From Chromatiaceae bacterium (GTDB taxonomy: Bacteria; Pseudomonadota; Gammaproteobacteria; Chromatiales; Chromatiaceae): a stretch of DNA of 64,000 bases. Below, one piece after another: positions 18,556 to 28,615 of this stretch; positions within the stretch are counted from its first letter, which is position 1, and the number at the start of each line of letters is the position of its first letter. The stretch covers positions 2,264,315-2,328,314 of the forward strand of contig CP037918.1 of the NCBI GenBank assembly GCA_019356535.1. Direction: 5' to 3'. A program made the position numbers and the translations under genes. Below the pieces are notes generated by a model. It was not told the origin of the DNA and searched no databases. It saw nothing but the letters and a program-made list of their open reading frames with translations.

Positions 18556-19667
18556 GGCCTCTCCCCCAGCACCTCGGCATAGGCCTCGACGGTACGCCCG
18601 GCGATGCGTTCCCAGGCGAAGTGTGCCTCGACACGGGCACGGGCGCGTTCGCCCATCGCCCGGCGGCGCGCGGAATCGGTGATCAGCTCGCGCAGCGCAT
18701 CAGCCATCGCCTGCGGATCGCCAGGCGGCACCAGCAGGCCGGTCTCACCTTCCTCGACCAGGTCGGGGATGCCACCAACCCGAGTGCCCACCAGCGGCAG
18801 GCCGCAGGCCATGGACTCCAGGCCCGTGATGCTGGTCGCCTCCTTGAACGACGGCAACACCGAGAGATCGGCCGCACGATAGACATTGACCATCAACCGG
18901 TTGGGCACGCTGCCCAGCAGGATGGCCTGGCGCTTGACACCACCCTGTTCGAGTATCTGCTCGACACGCTCGCGTTCGGGGCCATCACCCGCGAACACGA
19001 AGCGCACCGGCTCGCCACGCAGTTGTGTCGCTGCCTCGGCAAACACCACCACACCGTTCTTCTCCACCAGGCGGCGCGCCAGCAGTACCACCGTCTCGTC
19101 CGCCCCCACCGACCAGCCGGCGCGCAGATCGGAGGACCCGGGAGTGAAGGTCTGCACATCCACGCCGTTGGGGATGTAGCGTACCGGGCCTTCATAGCCC
19201 GCGGCCCGGGTCGCCTCGCACAACTCCTCGCTGGGCGCCAGTACCAGGCCGACATGGGCCAGGCGACGACGGATCTTGGCCAGCTCGCGGCCGCCGCGCT
19301 CGATGCGTTGCAGGTAGCCCGAGGTGTGGTTGGTGAACACCACCGGCAGGCCCAGCCCCCGGCTGGCGCGCAGCGGACGCATGCCGTGCACGTGCAACAG
19401 GTCCTGCGGGTAACGCTTCAGCCAACCCCGCAGCCAGCGATTCAGCAGCCAGCCGTAGAAAGGTTCAGCACGCGGCAGGCGTGGTCGCCACACCTGCATG
19501 CCCCGCCACTCGGCATGGAAGTCGCGCATGCCACCCAGCGGGCGCGTCACCACGTGCACCTCGTGGCCCAGGGCGACCAGGGCACGCCCCAGTTCTACTA
19601 CGTGTGCCGCCACGCCGCCCACGTTGGGCGCGAAGTCGGCCGATATCAGGGTGATACGCAGGCTCAT
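18552..19667 (-). CDS. Glycosyltransferase family 4
   Basis: 371 aa GT-B enzyme. The N-terminus [21 protein letters not shown] binds the acceptor side. The C-terminal donor site shows [20 protein letters not shown] followed by [20 protein letters not shown], with the E-x7-E pattern of GT4 retaining transferases. It overlaps both neighbours by 4 bp, so it is translationally coupled with wecB and the phosphoethanolamine transferase gene. The acceptor is probably LPS core or a surface glycan. Confidence 0.9.
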   Translation of the reverse strand: MSLRITLISADFAPNVGGVAAHVVELGRALVALGHEVHVVTRPLGGMRDFHAEWRGMQVWRPRLPRAEPFYGWLLNRWLRGWLKRYPQDLLHVHGMRPLRASRGLGLPVVFTNHTSGYLQRIERGGRELAKIRRRLAHVGLVLAPSEELCEATRAAGYEGPVRYIPNGVDVQTFTPGSSDLRAGWSVGADETVVLLARRLVEKNGVVVFAEAATQLRGEPVRFVFAGDGPERERVEQILEQGGVKRQAILLGSVPNRLMVNVYRAADLSVLPSFKEATSITGLESMACGLPLVGTRVGGIPDLVEEGETGLLVPPGDPQAMADALRELITDSARRRAMGERARARVEAHFAWERIAGRTVEAYAEVLGERP

Positions 19668-21313
19668 GGCAGCACCACCTGCCAGTCGGCCAGCCGTCCC
19701 CGGTGGTCGAACTGCATGCGCATGTAACCGCTGGTGCCAGCGATATCCTTGCCGTTGGCGTAATAGACGCCCTCCTCGGCATTCGGGTCCTCCACCCGGT
19801 AGCCGAACAGGCTGGCCACGAAACGACCCAGTTCAAAATGCGTGGGCCAGGGCAACGTCCGGGCGCGCTCCAGCACGCCGGGGTCCCCATTGATGGCGTA
19901 CAGGATGAAAGGCACCGTGGCCGTCTTCGGATGCAGCACAGAGTGCCCCCAGAGACGCTGGCCATCGATCTCGTCGCCCAGCAGTTCGCCATGGTCAGCG
20001 GTAAAGATCACATAGGTCGGCAGGGTGCTACGCTGCCGCAACAATTCGAGAATGCGGTGATGCACTTCGTCGGAGAAACGGACGGAATTGTCGTAGCTGT
20101 TGATGCGGAACTGGTCGAGATCCGCCCTGTCTTCGGGATAGACCCGGTAGTCATCCGTGTGGTAGCGCTCGTAGGGCGAATGCGAGCCCCGCTCGTGCAG
20201 GACCACGAAGTTGGGACGGGTGAAATCCACCTGCTCGAGCAGATCGAGCAACACCTCGTCCTTGCGACGCTCGATCTCCTCCAGGTGGTCCTCGCGTGAC
20301 TCGAAATGATCTACCGCCCCGCCATCGGCATAGGTCGCCAGGTTGGAATTCTGCGTGGACAGCCACCAGGTCCGCAGGCCGCGCGACTTCGCCAGCTTGA
20401 ACAGGTTGGCGTCGCCCCGGTACATGGCCTGGACATTCTCCGGCTCGCGCTTGAGATTGAAGAAGGTCGGCACCGCTACCTTGGTGGACACGCCACCGGA
20501 GTAGATCCGGGTGAAATAGAAACCAGGCTCCTCCTTCAGCGCGGTGAAATGCGGCGTGGTATCACGTTCGTACCCGAATAGCCCCATGTGATCGGGATTG
20601 AGACTCTCGCCCATCACCAGCACCACGTTGGCCGGCAACACGGACTGGGCAGGCGCCACCCGGTAAGGCGCAAACTCCCGCTGCTGGTGCTCCCCGGCGA
20701 AACGCCTCGGCAGTTCCTTGCCCAGGAACCAGCCAACGGCGTAGAGCGTGTTCTTCACCGTGTAATGCCGCGGATTGGGATAGAAGGCCTGGGAGCCCGT
20801 GCTGTGGTAGGCCTTGACCGGCAGAATGCCGCCGAGCAGTAGCACCAGCAGCAGGGTGCTCGCGGGGATGCGCTGGCGCAGGGAAGAGAGGCGCCCTGCA
20901 AGCCACCACATGAGCGCATAGCTGCCCAGCACCATCAGGGTCGGGGAGATCAGGGCCGGCCAGATGCCCGCCAGCGACAGGGCAACCTCTTCCAGCTCGC
21001 TGCCCAGCAGGCTCACCTCCTGCGGCGAGATGAAGGTGCCGAAGTACACGAAGTGATACAACTGCGGCAACTGCAACAGGGCAAAGAAGACCAGCAGCAC
21101 CCGGTAGGGCCGGAGCGTACGCGCACTCAAGGCCAGGAAGGCCGCCAGGAACACCGCGGCAACGATCTTGGGCGAGGGCTGCACCTGCCAGGTGGGATAC
21201 AACAGGCCGAACAGGTGATCGGGCAGCAGCACCGCCACTACCGTCAACGCGGACAGCAGCAACTGCCCGAGCAGGCGGACAGGCAGGGAGAGACGGTCAG
21301 GGGCAAAGCTCAT
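19664..21313 (-). CDS. EptA/CptA-like phosphoethanolamine transferase (sulfatase fold)
   Basis: 549 aa. About five membrane helices occupy the first 180 residues, then a periplasmic alkaline-phosphatase-superfamily domain. The nucleophile region reads VLVMGESLNPDHMGLFGY, with Ser where EptA has Thr (CptA-like GES), and FTADHGELLGD gives the metal-binding Asp-His pair. It probably transfers phosphoethanolamine from phosphatidylethanolamine to a lipid A or core/glycan residue. It is the first gene of the four-gene coupled run. Exact acceptor is unknown. Confidence 0.82.
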   Translation of the reverse strand: MSFAPDRLSLPVRLLGQLLLSALTVVAVLLPDHLFGLLYPTWQVQPSPKIVAAVFLAAFLALSARTLRPYRVLLVFFALLQLPQLYHFVYFGTFISPQEVSLLGSELEEVALSLAGIWPALISPTLMVLGSYALMWWLAGRLSSLRQRIPASTLLLVLLLGGILPVKAYHSTGSQAFYPNPRHYTVKNTLYAVGWFLGKELPRRFAGEHQQREFAPYRVAPAQSVLPANVVLVMGESLNPDHMGLFGYERDTTPHFTALKEEPGFYFTRIYSGGVSTKVAVPTFFNLKREPENVQAMYRGDANLFKLAKSRGLRTWWLSTQNSNLATYADGGAVDHFESREDHLEEIERRKDEVLLDLLEQVDFTRPNFVVLHERGSHSPYERYHTDDYRVYPEDRADLDQFRINSYDNSVRFSDEVHHRILELLRQRSTLPTYVIFTADHGELLGDEIDGQRLWGHSVLHPKTATVPFILYAINGDPGVLERARTLPWPTHFELGRFVASLFGYRVEDPNAEEGVYYANGKDIAGTSGYMRMQFDHRGRLADWQVVLP

Positions 21314-21388
21314 GAAACGCGGTCGTGGCCGGAAGGAATCTGCAAAGGAGGCATTCTAACCCCAAAGCCCGGCCTGGGGGCGCAGGAG

Positions 21389-22822
21389 CTACTGCGGCGC
21401 CCGCCGGGCCTCCTCCCGCCCCCAGGCCACGCCATATTCCGCCTTGCCGTTGCGCGCAACCACCCGGCCGCTCTCGCCGGGCAGTGCCTCGGGCGGCAGG
21501 CGACCACCCCGCAGCCAATGCCTCCCTGCCGGCGGCTCGCCGACGGTCACGTCCTTCCCCGTGTACAGTCGCAGGTGCGCGCCGAGAAAGACATCGCCCA
21601 CATGGAGTTCCGGGGCATCGAGCACCGACTGCGGCACCTGTCGCAGGGCGGCGGTCACTGGCCACGTCACCCGGGAGGGCTTGTGGCCAATGTGCGGCGT
21701 GGCCAGCAGTTGCCACAATCGCGCCACGATCACCAGTATCAGAAGGGAGACAGTGATCCACTGCAAGACCGGCCAGGCACGACGCCGAGGCTTGGCACGG
21801 TGCGCATGCAACAGCCACCAGAAGGGCACCAGCAACAGGAAGGGATGCAGCCAGCGCACCTTGAGATGCTCCAGGCTCACGAACAGCGCCGCCACCAGCA
21901 CCAGCACGGCCACCCCTAGGTGGAAGCGGTCGAACAGCCGCACGATCGTCGCCCTGGGCTCGGCCCGCCCCCAGCGCCATATCGCCAGGTAGATCAGCCA
22001 CAAGGGGGCCAGGAAGCCCAGCGCGCCACGCAGCCATTCGACGAGCAGCCTTGGATCGCCCTGCAACAGACCTCCGGGGCGATAGCGGGTCTCGCCCTGC
22101 AGGCGCTCGGCCACTGGGGCCTCGGGCCAGAACAGTGCTGCCAGCGCCGGCGCCATCACCAGCAATGCGGCGGCCAGCGACCAGAGCATGGGCCAGCGCA
22201 ACAGCCGAGCACGGGTCTCGGGAAGACTGAGCGCGGCGGCCAGCATGGGCAACACGAACCCCGCGTAGCTGTACTTGGCCATCATGCCCAGCCCCACCGC
22301 GAGACCAAGGTACAGGTAATGACGCAGGCGCGCAGTGCGCAACAGCAGCACGATGGCGTGCAGACTCATCACCAGCGCCAGGGTGAGCAGAGTTGTGTGG
22401 GTGGAGCCCTGGTGGAGCTTCCAGGCCAGCTCGCCAATCAGCAGCCAGGCGGTGGCCGAGGCGACGATCCAGCGCGGCTCGTCGAACAGCAAGCGACTGA
22501 GGCGATACCAGAGCCAGAAGGTCAGGCCGATCACCGCATAGCGAATCAGGTACAGGATCCACAACTGCGGTCCGGTGAACTGGAACACCGCCCAGAGCAG
22601 CCAGGTGTAGAAAGGGGGCTGGAAGTTACCGTAGTCCAGTCGCAATACCTGCGATTGGATCAGTTGCTCGGCGTCATCCAGTTGCAGGGTGTCGCTGAAC
22701 AACAGACGCAGGCCCATGTGCAGGGCCAGGTAGATCAGCAGGAAGAATAACCAGTGGCGCGGCTCGGCCAGCCGGCACCACAGGCGATCGAGCGCTCGTG
22801 TCGGATCGGCGGAAATAGCCAA
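21389..22822 (-). CDS. Glycosyltransferase family 39 / ArnT-like membrane protein
   Basis: About 477 aa with ten or more membrane spans. The first periplasmic loop contains the acidic motif LQLDDAEQL, followed by NFQPPFYTWLLWAV, the pattern of PMG/ArnT-type lipid-phosphate-sugar transferases. It would move a sugar from a polyprenyl carrier to lipid A or another periplasmic acceptor. The start is uncertain: a TTG at 22822 is the best position that does not run into the neighbouring zinc-finger gene, but it has no clear ribosome site. Confidence 0.75.
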   Translation of the reverse strand: MAISADPTRALDRLWCRLAEPRHWLFFLLIYLALHMGLRLLFSDTLQLDDAEQLIQSQVLRLDYGNFQPPFYTWLLWAVFQFTGPQLWILYLIRYAVIGLTFWLWYRLSRLLFDEPRWIVASATAWLLIGELAWKLHQGSTHTTLLTLALVMSLHAIVLLLRTARLRHYLYLGLAVGLGMMAKYSYAGFVLPMLAAALSLPETRARLLRWPMLWSLAAALLVMAPALAALFWPEAPVAERLQGETRYRPGGLLQGDPRLLVEWLRGALGFLAPLWLIYLAIWRWGRAEPRATIVRLFDRFHLGVAVLVLVAALFVSLEHLKVRWLHPFLLLVPFWWLLHAHRAKPRRRAWPVLQWITVSLLILVIVARLWQLLATPHIGHKPSRVTWPVTAALRQVPQSVLDAPELHVGDVFLGAHLRLYTGKDVTVGEPPAGRHWLRGGRLPPEALPGESGRVVARNGKAEYGVAWGREEARRAPQ

Positions 22823-22853
22823 GGCCCCGTGCCGGTGACGACCGGGCTGGGAT

Positions 22854-23042
22854 TCAATCGACCAGCTGGTAACGCGCCCCGCAATAGGGGCAGACGGCCT
22901 CGCCGGTCTTCTCGATGGGCAGGAACACCCGTGGGTGCATGCTCCACACCTCCTCACCGGGGCGCGGGCAGCTCAGCGGCAGCTCGCTGCGTTTCACCTG
23001 GATAATGCTCTGCACGTTTTCCTTCTTCGCCGTCTGGGTCAT
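22854..23042 (-). CDS. Zinc-finger domain protein (zf-CHCC, NdufS6-like)
   Basis: 62 aa. The Zn-binding pattern is visible: C in LPLSCPRPGEEVWSMHPRVF with the His nearby, then CPYCGARYQLVD. The family is small and widespread in proteobacteria, related to the NdufS6 zinc module, and its function in bacteria is not established. It starts 10 bp downstream of ilvE on the same strand, a pairing common in gammaproteobacteria. Confidence 0.85.
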   Translation of the reverse strand: MTQTAKKENVQSIIQVKRSELPLSCPRPGEEVWSMHPRVFLPIEKTGEAVCPYCGARYQLVD

Positions 23043-23052
23043 GGGTCGCCTC

Positions 23053-23976
23053 TCAAACCAGGGTGAGCCAGTGCATGTGTTCGGGACTGCGGCCATGCAC
23101 CACGTCGAAATACTTGCTCTGCAACTGCTCGGTGATCGGTCCGCGACCGCCGTTGCCAATGGGCCGGCCATCGACCTCGCGGATCGGCGTGACCTCGGCC
23201 GCGGTGCCGGTGAAGAAGGCCTCGTCGGCAATGTACACCTCGTCGCGGGTGATGCGCTTCTCGACCACCTCATAACCCGCCTCCTGCGCCAGCTGGATTA
23301 CCGTCTTGCGGGTGATGCCGTCGAGCGCCGAGGTGAGATCGGGCGTATAGATAACGCCGTCGCGCACGATGAAGACGTTCTCGCCCGAGCCCTCCATGAC
23401 GAAGCCGTCGGTGTCCAGCAGCAGGGCCTCATCGTAGCCGCAGTTCAGTGCCTCCTGCAGGGCCAGCATGGAGTTCATGTAATTGCCGTTGGCCTTGGCC
23501 CGGCACATGGTGACATTCACGTGGTGCCGGCTGAACGAGGAAACGCGCACGCGAATGCCGTTCTTCATATTATCCTCGCCCAGGTAGGCACCCCACTCCC
23601 AGGCCGCGACCATGCAGTGCACTCGCAGGTTGTCTGCGCGCAGCCCCATACCCTCGGAGCCATAGAAACACATGGGGCGGAAATAGGCCGAGTCCAGCCC
23701 GTTCTCACGCACCACCAGCTTGTGCGCCTCATTGATGGTCTGCGCATCGAAAGGCATGGGCATGCTGAGGATGCGCGCCGAGTCGAACAGGCGGCGGGTG
23801 TGTTCCTGCAGGCGGAAGATGGCCGGCCCCTGCTCGGTATGATAGGCGCGCACACCTTCGAACACCCCCATCCCGTAATGCAGGGTATGGGTGAGCACAT
23901 GGGTCTTGGCCTCACGCCACTCGACCAGCTCGCCGTCGAGCCAGATGACCCCGTCGCGGTCTGCCATCGATTGCAT
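23053..23976 (-). CDS. ilvE: Branched-chain amino acid aminotransferase
   Basis: 307 aa from the ATG at 23976, matching the family length. Fold-type IV PLP signatures are VLTHTLHYGMGVFEGVRAY near the N-terminus, YMNSMLALQEALNCGYDEA carrying the region after the PLP lysine site (CRAKANGNYMNSM), and EGSGENVFIVRDG. It catalyses the last step of Val, Leu and Ile synthesis with glutamate. Upstream in-frame codons up to 24261 overlap a MITE-like element and look non-coding. Confidence 0.94.
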   Translation of the reverse strand: MQSMADRDGVIWLDGELVEWREAKTHVLTHTLHYGMGVFEGVRAYHTEQGPAIFRLQEHTRRLFDSARILSMPMPFDAQTINEAHKLVVRENGLDSAYFRPMCFYGSEGMGLRADNLRVHCMVAAWEWGAYLGEDNMKNGIRVRVSSFSRHHVNVTMCRAKANGNYMNSMLALQEALNCGYDEALLLDTDGFVMEGSGENVFIVRDGVIYTPDLTSALDGITRKTVIQLAQEAGYEVVEKRITRDEVYIADEAFFTGTAAEVTPIREVDGRPIGNGGRGPITEQLQSKYFDVVHGRSPEHMHWLTLV

Positions 23977-24135
23977 GGTCAACTCCGGATAGTGAACAGC
24001 TCGGGAGCGGCCACTCCGGGCCGCGCGAAAAACGCAGGCATTGTAACCGGAAACCGGCTGGGGTGGGCCCCGCTCAGGCGAAACTGCCCAGGCGCCGTCG
24101 GCCAACTCCCGAGTGGCCGGCACATGATGCCGTCT

Positions 24136-24293
24136 GGGAGCCTCTGAACAGGTCTGCGCCGCAGAGATTGGCGTCGAAATAGTCAGTTCAAGGCGCGAAT
24201 CGCAGGAGAAGCCGGCTATTACGAAGATTCGCAACGCAGAAATGGCGCACTCCGGCAGCAAGCCCCAGGTTCATGACGTGTTCAGAGGCGCCC
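24136..24293. repeat. MITE-like palindromic element with 19-bp inverted ends
   Basis: The left end GGGAGCCTCTGAACAGGTC (24136-24154) and the reverse complement of 24275-24293 agree at 17 of 19 positions. An inner inverted repeat GCGAATC...GATTCGC occurs within. No open frame of a transposase is inside (158 bp total). The right end supplies the last codons and the TGA stop of glnE. No target duplication is obvious. This is the form of a small non-autonomous or palindromic mobile repeat. Confidence 0.65.
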
Positions 24294-27122
24294 CTGTTCC
24301 CCACCGAGCACTGTTTCCCAGGTCTCGCACACCAGGGCACGCTCCTCACTCAGTTCTGCCGCCGACACCCGGGCGGGGACTTCCTGCAGGGCGCAGCGAT
24401 GCACGATGGCGCGATACACCCGGTAGATGCCGAACAGGCGCTCAGCCTGCACGGCGTCGAACAGGCCGAGCTCGCCCAGACGCTCGAGCAAGCGCGCATT
24501 GTCGGTCCATTCGGTCAGAGCAGGATGGGCATGCGCCCAGCGCAGTACCGCGTACTGCACCAGAAACTCGATATCGACCAGGCCGCCACGTCCCTGCTTG
24601 ATGTCGAAGTATTCGGCATCACCACGGTCGAGGCGCGCCGCCATCTTCTGGCGCATCTCGCGCACATCGCGCGCCAACACCTCGGGGTCACGCTCCTGAC
24701 ACAGCACCTCGCGACGCACCCGCGCAAAGGCCTCGGCCAGTGCCGGATCGCCGGCCACCGGGCGGGCGCGCACCAGGGCCTGGTGCTCCCAGGTCCAGGC
24801 GTCCTCGTGCTGATAGCGCTCGAAGGCCCGCAGGGAGGAGACCAATAACCCCGATTCGCCGTTCGGCCGCAGACGCATGTCCACCTCGTAGAGGATGCCC
24901 GAGGGGGTGCGGGTGGTGAGGATGTGGATGATGCGCTGCCCCAGACGAGCATAGAACAGGTCGTTGGCGATCGCTCGTGGCCCGTCGGTCATCGCCGAGG
25001 CCACATCGTTGCCATGCAGGAAAACCATGTCCAGGTCCGAGCCATAACCCAGCTCGATGCCGCCGAGCTTGCCGTAGCCGATCACCAGGAAGCCCTGCTC
25101 CAGGGCCTCGGGCAGGCGTGGCCGGCCATGACGCACATTCAGGTCGCGCCAGGCGAGTTCGAGGGTCTGCCGCAGCACCGCCTCAGCAATTTCAGTGAGG
25201 TAGTCGCTGACCACCATCACGGGGATAATGCCGGCGATATCGGCTGCAGCCACGCGCAGGCGGTTGCCCAACGCAAACTGGCGCAGGCGCTCCATCTCCT
25301 GTTCCAGATCGCCCACCACCGGACGCAGCAGGGCCGCCAGCTCCACGGCCAGCTCATCTGCACGCAGGGGGGCATACAGGCTGCGCGGATCGAGCAGCTC
25401 GTCGAGCAGCAGGGGCAGGCGCGCTAGCTGCGAGCCGATCCAACGGCTCTCGGCGAGCAAGCGTACCAGCTGCGAGAGGGCCATGGGGTTCTCGATCAGC
25501 AAGTCGAGGTAGGCGGTGCGGCGCACGATGGCCTCAAGCAGGCGGATCAGCCGGTGCAGCGCCGCGTCGGGCCGGACGCTGTGCCCGGCCGCGGCGACCG
25601 CCAGCGGCATCAGGCGATCGAGCCTGGCCCTGGCCCCGGCGGAGAGCACGCGCACCGCACTGCCCTCGCGGAAGGCATCGAGCGCCGCGAGCAGGGCCTC
25701 GACATCCTCGAAGCCAGCTTCACGCAGCGCCGCAGCGCGCTGCTCCCCCTCCCCCAACCAAACCCGCGTCAGCGGCGCCTCCGCGTCGACCGTCTCGGCC
25801 TGCGGCGCCTGAAACACCTGCTCGAAATGCGAATGCACCTGCCGGCGATGGGTCTCGAGTGCGGCCGCGAAGTCCTCCCAGTGGCGAAATCCCATGCAGA
25901 TCGCCAGGCGTTCCCGTCCGGCAGTATCGTCCGGCAGCACGTGGGTCTGCTCGTCGCGCCAGGCCTGCAGGCGGTTTTCGGTGCGCCGCAGGAAGGCATA
26001 GGCCGCCAGCAGCTGGCGCACGCCCCAGGCCGGCAGCAAGCCCAGATCGCCCAGACGTTCGAGCACCTGCTGGATGGGGCGGACCTGCAGGGCCGGTTCG
26101 CGCCCGCCGCGCACCAGCTGGAAAGCCTGACCGATGAACTCGATCTCGCGGATACCACCGGACCCCAGTTTGATGTTGTCACCCAGCCCCTTGTGCGCCA
26201 ACTCGCCCTCGATCAGGCGCTTCATGTCACGGATCGATTCGATCACCCCAAAGTCGATGTAGCGGCGATAGACGAAGGCATGGATCAGCGCCTCCAACTC
26301 CTCGCGGTCGGCAGGCTCACCGGTCAGCGGGCGCGCCTTGACCATGGCATAACGCTCCCAAGGGCGCGCCTGGCCTTGCAAGTACTGCTCGAAGGCATCG
26401 AAGCCGACCACCAGAGGGCCAGCCTCACCGAACGGCCGCAGACGCATATCCACCCGGAACACGAAGCCGTCCTCGGTCGGTTCGTTGAGCAGGCGGATCA
26501 GGCGCCGCGCCAGGCGAGTGAAAAAGGTCTGGTTGTCGAGCGGGCGCCGGCCGTCGGTCTGCCCCTGGCGCGGAAAACAGAAGACCAGGTCGATGTCGGA
26601 AGACAGATTCAGCTCGCGCGCACCCAGCTTGCCCATGCCCAGTACCACCAGCTGCTGCGCCCGCCCTTCGGCATCACGCGGCGTGCCGTCGCGCGCCACC
26701 GCCCAGCGGTAGAGGTAGTCCAGGCCGAAACGGACACTCAGCTCGGCCAGCTCGGACAGTTCGGACAAGGTCTCATGCAGGGGGGCGAGATCGGCCAGGT
26801 CGCGCCAGACGATGCGCAGCAACTCGCGCTGACGGAAACGGCGCAACGCACGTCCCAATGCCTCCTCGTCATCCACTCCCGCGAGCGCCTGCGCCAGGTC
26901 GGAGGCCATCTCGTCGAGCTCGCGCGCACGCCCCAGCAAGCCCAGTGCCAGCAATTCCGCGAACTCCTCGGGGTGGCGCAGCATGCGCCGTGCCGCGAAT
27001 TCGCTCCCCAGCCAGACGCAGGCACGCTGGCGCTCCTGCGTCTCGTCCAGCGGCGGCCGCGCAGGCAAGGCCTGCCATTCGCGCTCCCATCGCTCCAGCC
27101 GCTGCCGGTTCGCCTCGTGCAT
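24282..27122 (-). CDS. glnE: Bifunctional glutamine synthetase adenylyltransferase/deadenylase
   Basis: 946 aa from the ATG at 27122, the same length as E. coli GlnE. Two nucleotidyltransferase modules are visible: the deadenylylating N-terminal one with NLSSDIDLVFCFPR and the adenylylating C-terminal one with LGYGSDLDMVFLH. Each is followed by an R-D-R-LRP-G segment (VDMRLRPFGEAG and VDMRLRPNGESG). It controls glutamine synthetase activity under PII. The last codons lie in the inverted end of a MITE-like element, so the native C-terminus may have been altered. It is divergent from the phosphatase gene by 60 bp. Confidence 0.96.
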   Translation of the reverse strand: MHEANRQRLERWEREWQALPARPPLDETQERQRACVWLGSEFAARRMLRHPEEFAELLALGLLGRARELDEMASDLAQALAGVDDEEALGRALRRFRQRELLRIVWRDLADLAPLHETLSELSELAELSVRFGLDYLYRWAVARDGTPRDAEGRAQQLVVLGMGKLGARELNLSSDIDLVFCFPRQGQTDGRRPLDNQTFFTRLARRLIRLLNEPTEDGFVFRVDMRLRPFGEAGPLVVGFDAFEQYLQGQARPWERYAMVKARPLTGEPADREELEALIHAFVYRRYIDFGVIESIRDMKRLIEGELAHKGLGDNIKLGSGGIREIEFIGQAFQLVRGGREPALQVRPIQQVLERLGDLGLLPAWGVRQLLAAYAFLRRTENRLQAWRDEQTHVLPDDTAGRERLAICMGFRHWEDFAAALETHRRQVHSHFEQVFQAPQAETVDAEAPLTRVWLGEGEQRAAALREAGFEDVEALLAALDAFREGSAVRVLSAGARARLDRLMPLAVAAAGHSVRPDAALHRLIRLLEAIVRRTAYLDLLIENPMALSQLVRLLAESRWIGSQLARLPLLLDELLDPRSLYAPLRADELAVELAALLRPVVGDLEQEMERLRQFALGNRLRVAAADIAGIIPVMVVSDYLTEIAEAVLRQTLELAWRDLNVRHGRPRLPEALEQGFLVIGYGKLGGIELGYGSDLDMVFLHGNDVASAMTDGPRAIANDLFYARLGQRIIHILTTRTPSGILYEVDMRLRPNGESGLLVSSLRAFERYQHEDAWTWEHQALVRARPVAGDPALAEAFARVRREVLCQERDPEVLARDVREMRQKMAARLDRGDAEYFDIKQGRGGLVDIEFLVQYAVLRWAHAHPALTEWTDNARLLERLGELGLFDAVQAERLFGIYRVYRAIVHRCALQEVPARVSAAELSEERALVCETWETVLGGEQGRL

Positions 27123-27182
27123 CTCCCCGTCCCGAAAGAAAAAACGGCTCAAGCCCGGCCGACTCCCGCCGTTAAGCCCAAC

Positions 27183-28577
27183 ATGAATATGACTACGTCC
27201 GCGCAAGAGACGCAAGCGGAGCAGTTACGCCTGTTGCTGACACAGACGGCGACCGCGGCACGTTTTGCCGCCATCGCCGCGCTGTTCAGCTTCGGAGTGC
27301 TGGCCGCTTATCAATACACCCCCTGGCTGGTGGCCTGGCTGCTGGGCACTCTGGGCGTCACTCTGGTGCGCGTGCAGCTGATCGACGACTTCAGGAAGTG
27401 TTATCCCGCTGATTGCAGCCTGGCAACCCTGGAACGGCGCCATCAATACTCCGGCATCGTCTCCGGGCTACTCTGGGGCCTGCTCGGTCTCCACCCGGTG
27501 GACAACCTGCCACTGGCCTTGCAGTCCTTTACCCTGCTGAGCCCGGCGCTGATTGCCACCGCAGCCCTGAACAGCCATGTCCTGCGAGTGGACCACTATC
27601 GCAGCTACCTGCTCACGCTGATGGGCAGCCTGCTGCTCTCCTACACCTGGCGACACGGCATGCAGGCCCTGGTCGCCTGGCCGCTATTCGGCCTGTTCGG
27701 TGTCCTACTGTATTGCATCGCCCACCGCTACAGCCAGACCCTGGCCGACACACTGAGCGCACGCAACGAGATGGAACAGGCCCACCGTGAACTGGCCGAA
27801 GCCAACCGTCACCTGCTCGAGCAACACAAGATCCTGGCCCAGGAAGAGTCCATCGCCCGCCACGTGTTCGAACAGCTGACCCTGGCCAACGACGAGCACC
27901 CCCCCGGCATCCATGCCTGGAACCAACCGATGGGCACCCTATCAGGCGACCTGATCCAGGTGGTGCGCGGCCCGGACGGCTCGACCTATGTCTTCCTCGG
28001 CGATTTCACCGGCCACGGCCTGCCGGCCGCTCTGGGCGCGGTGCCAGCCTCCACGGTATTCCGCACCATGGCCGAAAAGGGACTGGATGTGGCGCTGATC
28101 GCCCGCGAACTCAACTGCAAGCTCAATACCCTGCTACCCACCGGCTATTTCTGCTGTGCCGTCATCATGAAGGTGAACCCCGAACGCTGCGGCCTGGAGT
28201 TGTGGAACGGCGGCCTGCCGCCGGTGCTCATCCGGCGTCACGATGGCTATTTCGAGGAGATTCCTGCCGACAACCTGCCGCTGGGGGTGGTCGGCGATGC
28301 CGAGTTCACCGACCACTGCACCCGTCACTGCCTGACCGCAGGTGACCGTGTGCTGGTGTACTCCGACGGCCTGATAGAAGCCGAGAACCACGAGGGCGTC
28401 ATGTGGGGCCGCAAGCGCCTGCTGGCCCTGCTGACCGAAGTCGATGGATCAGGCCCCGCGCTCGAACGCCTGAGGGCCGAGATCCTGGAGTTCACCAACC
28501 TGGCCCCGCCGTCGGACGACATCTCGGTGATAGAGATCGAGGCCGGCGACACCACCTGTCAGGAGGCTGTAGCCTGA
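27183..28577 (+). CDS. Membrane PP2C-type serine phosphatase (RsbU/SpoIIE family)
   Basis: 464 aa. About six hydrophobic helices fill residues 25-180, then a short coiled coil (EMEQAHRELAEANRHLLEQ), then a SpoIIE phosphatase domain with Asp-rich metal sites in GTLSGDLIQVV, VFLGDFTGHGLPAALGAV, VLVYSDGLIEAEN and PPSDDISVIEIE. Such proteins dephosphorylate anti-anti-sigma factors in partner-switching circuits, but no anti-sigma partner gene is in the window. The ligand of the membrane part is unknown. The frame is open far upstream only because it is antisense to glnE. Confidence 0.85.
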   Translation: MNMTTSAQETQAEQLRLLLTQTATAARFAAIAALFSFGVLAAYQYTPWLVAWLLGTLGVTLVRVQLIDDFRKCYPADCSLATLERRHQYSGIVSGLLWGLLGLHPVDNLPLALQSFTLLSPALIATAALNSHVLRVDHYRSYLLTLMGSLLLSYTWRHGMQALVAWPLFGLFGVLLYCIAHRYSQTLADTLSARNEMEQAHRELAEANRHLLEQHKILAQEESIARHVFEQLTLANDEHPPGIHAWNQPMGTLSGDLIQVVRGPDGSTYVFLGDFTGHGLPAALGAVPASTVFRTMAEKGLDVALIARELNCKLNTLLPTGYFCCAVIMKVNPERCGLELWNGGLPPVLIRRHDGYFEEIPADNLPLGVVGDAEFTDHCTRHCLTAGDRVLVYSDGLIEAENHEGVMWGRKRLLALLTEVDGSGPALERLRAEILEFTNLAPPSDDISVIEIEAGDTTCQEAVA

Positions 28578-28615
28578 TCCATGGGGCCTGATATTGCCCC
28601 CTACACGCCTCTCCC

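Noticed and set aside
25554..27182. Long plus-strand open frame (joined to the phosphatase gene) running antisense across glnE
   Set aside because: glnE is intact on the other strand with all domains. The antisense reading has no domain and is explained by GC-rich codon bias; the phosphatase start at 27183 is natural.
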